Shown in pieces: positions 6,751 to 10,065 of a stretch of DNA of 10,065 bases. The translations under genes and the position numbers were made by a program. The notes beneath the pieces are model-generated. The model did not search any database. It was not told the DNA's origin and was given only the letters and a program-made list of their open reading frames with translations. Location: contig JAIRTF010000215.1 of assembly GCA_031255075.1 (NCBI GenBank), forward strand, positions 1 through 10,065. The letters run 5' to 3'. The first letter of the stretch is position 1. Each line of letters starts with the position of its first letter. The DNA comes from Bifidobacteriaceae bacterium. Lineage in GTDB: Bacteria > Actinomycetota > Actinomycetes > Actinomycetales > WQXJ01.

Positions 6751-7004
6751 GCTGCGTGTCCGCCGGTGGTCGGGGCGAGGGGTGGGACAGATGAAGCTCG
6801 CCGGGCGGATAGTTAGGGGGCGGGTTAGCCTTTGTGCGTGGGCTTGGAAAGGCGACCGTCGGGAACCTCATCAGTGTCTCGACCGCAACTTGGGTGTTCG
6901 CCCAGTTCGCTCAGCACGGTGGCAATCGTGACGCCGGACGGAGGTCTCTTCAGTGAGCCTTCTACCGCAGGTCTGGCTGCGAGCGCCGAACAGGGCGTGC
7001 CCCG
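6751..7004. other. Non-coding stretch before the DUF3784 gene
   Basis: No reading frame here looks like a gene. A 46-codon frame from ATG 6794 has an Arg/Trp-rich translation with no family resemblance, and a frame from GTG 6953 runs out of phase through the next gene. No convincing promoter or RNA was found. Confidence 0.5.
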
Positions 7005-7337
7005 ATGGTCTTGATCATATTCTCTGGCTGTGCGGGCCTTCTGCTTGTTCTTGGCGTGGTGCTTGTGGCGGGGAAGGGCGCAATGCTGATCGCTGGGTAC
7101 AACCAGATGAGCAAGACCGAACGGGCACAGATCAACACCCAGGCGCTGACTCGATCCACGGGTCTCATGCTGCTGGTCGAAGCCGTCATCACCGAGGCTG
7201 TCGGACTAGCAGCTCAATTCAATGTCATCTGGGCTGCCCTGATCCTGACCGCCGCCATTCCAGCTGTCGCCATCACCTGGATCATCCGGCTCCGACACTC
7301 CCCGCACCTGCGAGTCAACCCCCTGCCCAACTCCTGA
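7005..7337 (+). CDS. Small DUF3784-type membrane protein
   Basis: This is a 110-residue protein. The stretch GKGAMLIAGYNQMSKTERAQ (about residues 23-42), followed by a Leu-x-Arg and a Gly, is the signature of DUF3784, a family of small bacterial membrane proteins of unknown function. Three hydrophobic segments are visible, near residues 2-22, 53-70 and 73-93. The N-terminal helix carries the start of the domain, which supports ATG 7005. AGGG (6992-6995) sits nine bases before the ATG as a weak ribosome binding site. The gene stands alone between repeat elements and a convergent VapBC pair, so its neighbours say nothing about its role. It may be cargo of an accessory segment. The family call is fairly secure; function is not known. 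Confidence 0.75.
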   Translation: MVLIIFSGCAGLLLVLGVVLVAGKGAMLIAGYNQMSKTERAQINTQALTRSTGLMLLVEAVITEAVGLAAQFNVIWAALILTAAIPAVAITWIIRLRHSPHLRVNPLPNS

Positions 7338-7472
7338 ACCGCTGGCCGAGCCAAAGGACTCCGACCCTTCAATGCGCCACAGGTGGAGAACAACCCCAAA
7401 AGGGTTCGCGCGACAACCGGGAAGCAGCCACCGGATGGCGCGTCCTTCGGAACACCGTTGTCATGAACCCGA

Positions 7473-7490
7473 GCCCCATCAACTGGGGGC
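7473..7490 (-). terminator. Possible U-less terminator hairpin after vapC
   Basis: CCCCA (7474-7478) and TGGGG (7484-7488) form a 5-bp stem around TCAAC, extendable by one G-C pair with a bulged G. It lies seven bases beyond the vapC stop. There is no T-run, so it is a weak candidate that could serve either convergent gene. Confidence 0.3.
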
Positions 7491-7496
7491 GGCGTG

Positions 7497-7877
7497 TCAG
7501 AGGGTGAGGACTGTTAGGCCTTTGGATTTGCTGGCGGTGGCTAGGGCGGTGTCGAAGGTGGCCAGGGTTGCTGACAGGTGGTCGGCGGCGTCTAGCACGC
7601 AGCAATCCGGGATCTTGAGCGCGGATGCCGCCCGGGCCGCACCTAGACGGTAAGGGTGTTCTGAGTCCGGCTCCCAGACCTGGATTCCGATTCGAGAAAT
7701 CGCCGCCCGCAACTCGTCCTCTACTCCAGCTTTGCCCGCTCCGACTGCGCATTCGGCAAGGGTCAGCGGATGGATCATCAGCTCATCTTCGGTGTCCAGA
7801 ATGTCCAGGGCCGCCTCACCATGAACATGTCCATGTTCGAGGAACGCGATCAGAACGTTGGCATCAACAACAATCAT
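7497..7877 (-). CDS. vapC: VapC family PIN-domain ribonuclease toxin
   Basis: This is a 126-residue PIN-domain protein that would act in the cytoplasm as a Mg-dependent endoribonuclease, inhibiting translation when free of its antitoxin. The four acidic metal-binding positions are present: D5 (in MIVVDANVLIAFLE), E42 (TLAECAVGAG), D91 (KIPDCCVLDAA) and D109 (ATFDTAL). Length is normal for VapC and the fold appears intact, so it should be active. Its ATG at 7877 overlaps the antitoxin stop by one base (TGATG), so translation is coupled. The RNA target cannot be told from sequence. The pair lies convergent to the DUF3784 gene in the repeat-rich stretch. Confidence 0.92.
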   Translation of the reverse strand: MIVVDANVLIAFLEHGHVHGEAALDILDTEDELMIHPLTLAECAVGAGKAGVEDELRAAISRIGIQVWEPDSEHPYRLGAARAASALKIPDCCVLDAADHLSATLATFDTALATASKSKGLTVLTL

Positions 7878-8137
7878 CAGTCCCAGTCTTTGCGCAGCTC
7901 AGATAGATAGTCGGGCGGGTAGACGTTCTTGAAGCTGCCCTGCATCTGTTCCAGAGCGCGTCGCCGCGTTACACACTTGGCCGCCTGCTGCGCCTCCAAA
8001 CGGACGGCCCCCATCTCCATCAACCGCGTGGCCAATTCGGATCGCTTGGCCTGCGGCCATTCCGCAGCTGCCACCTCAAGCGCGTGCCGAACCGGCTCCG
8101 TCTCCGTGATCTGCAACCGTGGAAGTACCGTAGGCAT
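7877..8137 (-). CDS. vapB: VapB-like antitoxin
   Basis: This is an 86-residue partner of the adjacent VapC. The N-terminal part PRLQITETEPVRHALEVAA, followed by a helix with SELATRLMEMGA (about residues 33-44), looks like a ribbon-helix-helix DNA-binding domain. The C-terminal part (NVYPPDYLSELRKDWD, 71-86) is acidic-aromatic, as expected for the peptide that wraps the toxin. ATG 8137 is preferred over an upstream in-frame ATG at 8287 because the family resemblance begins at MPTVLPRLQ and because TACACT lies six bases before it. As in other VapBC pairs the complex probably represses its own promoter. The stop overlaps the vapC start. Confidence 0.85.
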   Translation of the reverse strand: MPTVLPRLQITETEPVRHALEVAAAEWPQAKRSELATRLMEMGAVRLEAQQAAKCVTRRRALEQMQGSFKNVYPPDYLSELRKDWD

Positions 8138-8143
8138 AACCCA

Positions 8144-8149
8144 AGTGTA
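8144..8149 (-). promoter_or_regulatory. Candidate -10 box for leaderless vapBC
   Basis: The minus strand reads TACACT, then six bases (TGGGTT), then ATG 8137. No Shine-Dalgarno is present, so the operon is probably leaderless, like metF and the kinase gene. Confidence 0.5.
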
Positions 8150-8297
8150 CCACCCTGCCCCAGGTGACCCACCGACTCTCCGTCCTGCCCATCCGCGCCA
8201 GATCCGCTCTTCTGGCCCGTAGAGCTCCCCCACCTTCACGCAGAGCCAGAGTTGGTCGCGGACCATCCCATTCGGCGCGCTCTGCACGTTGCGTCCT

Positions 8298-8342
8298 AAG
8301 AGCGCCGCATTCCCCTTGGCTGAATCTCAAGAACGCTGCATT
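8298..8342. repeat. Degenerate direct repeat with 31-base period
   Basis: AAGAGCGCCGCATT (8298-8311) and AAGAACGCTGCATT (8329-8342) match at 12 of 14 bases. They lie in the 344-base gap between vapB and the peptidase gene. The gap has no credible gene; a long minus-strand frame across it is mostly the shadow of the peptidase. The repeat may be a fragment of a dispersed intergenic element. Confidence 0.45.
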
Positions 8343-8439
8343 TGGGGGCTTTGCGGTTTCTGATGGGCGATGCCGCTGGGGACCGTTTTCGTACTGGGGT
8401 TCCGCGCGCTTTGCCTTAACATCGGTCCATTTGGGGCAG

Positions 8440-8459
8440 ATCCGTTTGCGCCGACGGAT
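8440..8459. repeat. Inverted repeat upstream of the peptidase gene
   Basis: ATCCGT and ACGGAT are perfect 6-bp arms around eight bases, 22 bases before the peptidase ATG. It could be an operator or a chance hairpin. Confidence 0.35.
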
Positions 8460-8481
8460 AGCGACAATCCACGATGGGCTC

Positions 8482-10065
8482 ATGCCACACCTACATAACC
8501 CCATTGACAACTCGACCAGGCCGATTCGGCGCTCCAACCGGTTTGCCCCACGGATGGCCGCCGTCTTGGCGGTGGCGACTGCCACCATCACGCTGGGAAC
8601 GGCCGCGCCTGCCGCCAGCGGATCACCCAAGCCCCTGCTGGCCTTCCCGGCAGCGCCAGCCCAAGAAGCTTCTACGCCGATCACCCAAGCCGAACAGGCA
8701 ATCCTTGACCGGTTCGACACCGACTATGTCATCAGCCACATTCGTCACATCGAAGACAACATCGGCCCGGGCGTTGGCGGCAGCCCGGCGGAGCGGCACC
8801 GGGCAAGCTACCTAGCGGGCCAACTGGCTGCGCTGGGATACGGGCCGTGGACCAAAGCGACGGCGTCGGATGGCGTGGCCGATTACTTCCAAGAGTTCGC
8901 CGCCACCCAGGTGGCGGCCACTATCCCAGGCTCGGTAACCATTGGTGGCCGCGAATTCCCTGCCAACGGCCCGGCCTATCGCCAAGACGGCGTCTACCAG
9001 GGATTCAACGTCCCCGAGGTGAGCGGCCCCAGCATCTACTTCGCCACTCCAGACGAAGCGACCGCCGCTCCGGCGGCAGAAGTAGCCGGCAAGGTTGTAT
9101 TGACCCATCGCCCAGCTGGCACCCAAGGGCGGACCGCCTATGCGGCGGCGGCCGCCACCCTTGAAAGCCATGGCGCCGCAGCAGTGGTGTTCTTCCACCC
9201 CAAGTACACCATCGACGCCAATGGCGCCACCTCCGCTGAGAACACCTTTTCAGCTGTCACCACCGGCGCACCAATCAACATTCCAGTGGTGTTGACCTCC
9301 TACTTCGACGGCCAGACGATACTTGACACGTTGAGCGGACCGAGCGGCATCGGCAGCCAAGAGGTGGTTGTGCGCAACGCCCGGGGCACCACTTCGGTCA
9401 ACGTGCTGGCGGTCAAACCGGCCATTCAGCCAACCGAACGGACCGTGATCATTGGCGGACATCTTGATTCGCGGACCGGCACCGTGGGCGCCAATGACAA
9501 TCTGTCCGGACCGGCGGTGATCTTGGGCATAGCCAAAGCCATCCGAGACGTGCCCACCACCTACAACGTGGTGTTCGCCTTTTGGGGTTCGGAGGAGCTG
9601 GGATTGGTCGGCTCAAAGGCCTTCTATGCGACCACCCTGGAACCGAACGATTTCTCAAGCAACATAGCTGCCTATTACAACCTGGATATGGCGGCCACCG
9701 CCCAAGAATCCAACGCCTACCTGACTATCCACACCCCCTACCGCGACACTGCCAATGGCAACGCGCCGCTACGCAGTTCGGCTGGCGACACGGTAGCTGT
9801 CCAGGCGGAACGGTATTGGGATTTCGCCAACGGTGCCGGCCAGCTTGACACCTGGTGGAAGAAGGAGTGGATAGACCCAGCCACGAACAGTGTGGCCGTG
9901 GTGGGGTTGGAATACTTCGGCAACTGCTCAGACCACGCGTCCATTGCCGGCGCCAACGCCTCACCCCGGGTGGAGTTTGATGACGCCATTCCGCAGGTCT
10001 ACACATTTTGGCGAGGCGGGGGCATCAACACCGGCAGCAGCAACGTGACCGAACTCAACTACCAC
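8482..10065 (+). CDS. Secreted M28-family zinc metallopeptidase with PA domain (partial at right edge)
   Basis: 528 codons are present and the frame is still open at the right edge. The N-terminus has Arg-rich residues followed by a hydrophobic run (MAAVLAVATATITLGTA, from residue 25) and an AAPAAS-type cleavage region, so a Sec-type signal peptide is likely. A PA-like insert covers about residues 180-285. The M28 catalytic domain shows the expected metal and catalytic positions in order: H327 (GGHLDS), D339 (GANDN), E371/E372 (GSEELG), D402 (NLDM) and H485 (SDHASI). This is the two-zinc aminopeptidase pattern of Streptomyces-type enzymes, which release N-terminal residues from peptides outside the cell. 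ATG 8482 is chosen because it places a normal signal peptide; ATG 8554 would remove the basic n-region. No Shine-Dalgarno is seen. Anything after the catalytic domain, such as an anchor, is outside the window. Confidence 0.92.
   Translation, partial: MPHLHNPIDNSTRPIRRSNRFAPRMAAVLAVATATITLGTAAPAASGSPKPLLAFPAAPAQEASTPITQAEQAILDRFDTDYVISHIRHIEDNIGPGVGGSPAERHRASYLAGQLAALGYGPWTKATASDGVADYFQEFAATQVAATIPGSVTIGGREFPANGPAYRQDGVYQGFNVPEVSGPSIYFATPDEATAAPAAEVAGKVVLTHRPAGTQGRTAYAAAAATLESHGAAAVVFFHPKYTIDANGATSAENTFSAVTTGAPINIPVVLTSYFDGQTILDTLSGPSGIGSQEVVVRNARGTTSVNVLAVKPAIQPTERTVIIGGHLDSRTGTVGANDNLSGPAVILGIAKAIRDVPTTYNVVFAFWGSEELGLVGSKAFYATTLEPNDFSSNIAAYYNLDMAATAQESNAYLTIHTPYRDTANGNAPLRSSAGDTVAVQAERYWDFANGAGQLDTWWKKEWIDPATNSVAVVGLEYFGNCSDHASIAGANASPRVEFDDAIPQVYTFWRGGGINTGSSNVTELNYH

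Noticed and set aside
7392..7406. AACCC-CAAAA-GGGTT as a terminator for the DUF3784 gene
   Set aside because: Only five base pairs, partly A-T, with no T-run; too weak to call.
8076..8720. Minus-strand 214-codon frame across the vapB-peptidase gap
   Set aside because: It overlaps the peptidase signal-peptide region on one side and vapB on the other, and translates the intergenic repeats; no domain resemblance.

Overview
The window is high-GC bacterial DNA with frequent GTG starts, Ala/Pro/Gly-rich proteins and actinobacterial families: a Lys/Ala-rich sigma-factor-type N-terminus, DUF4192, an IdsA-type prenyl synthase and a PASTA Ser/Thr kinase. It looks like a chromosomal segment of an actinobacterium. 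The genus cannot be fixed from the sequence alone.

Positions 1-6493 look like core genome. On the minus strand lie the first 188 codons of a gene best read as the principal sigma factor (sigA/rpoD/hrdB), a DUF4192 protein, and metF (methylenetetrahydrofolate reductase). Divergent from metF, on the plus strand, lie an IdsA-like polyprenyl synthetase and a 692-residue transmembrane Ser/Thr kinase with four PASTA repeats, followed by tRNA-Pro(GGG). The order metF, ids, kinase recalls the Rv2172c-idsA2-pknL neighbourhood of Mycobacterium tuberculosis. Several of these genes appear to be leaderless, with a TANNNT box 6-7 bases before the start codon. The sigma-factor gene is different: it has a strong ribosome binding site, a long leader, and a perfect TATAAT that overlaps a SigR/SigH-like GGGAAC-N18-GTT motif.

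Positions 6494-8481, between the tRNA and a secreted peptidase, look like an accessory or repeat-rich stretch. It holds a 24-base-period tandem repeat resembling an insertion-sequence end, two copies of a 43-base palindromic element built on AAGTGACA/TGTCACTT, a small DUF3784-type membrane protein, a VapBC toxin-antitoxin pair on the minus strand, and a degenerate direct repeat with a 31-base period. No intact transposase, integrase or CRISPR array is present.

From 8482 to the right edge runs a secreted M28-family metallopeptidase with an inserted PA-like domain; all five expected zinc-ligand or catalytic positions are visible. It continues past the window.

The points most worth following up are the paired palindromic element, the prenyl synthase lacking the usual GGKxxRP substrate motif, the possible stress-sigma control of the principal sigma factor, and the leaderless pattern shared by neighbouring genes. 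I did not see a clearly new multi-gene defence or biosynthetic system.
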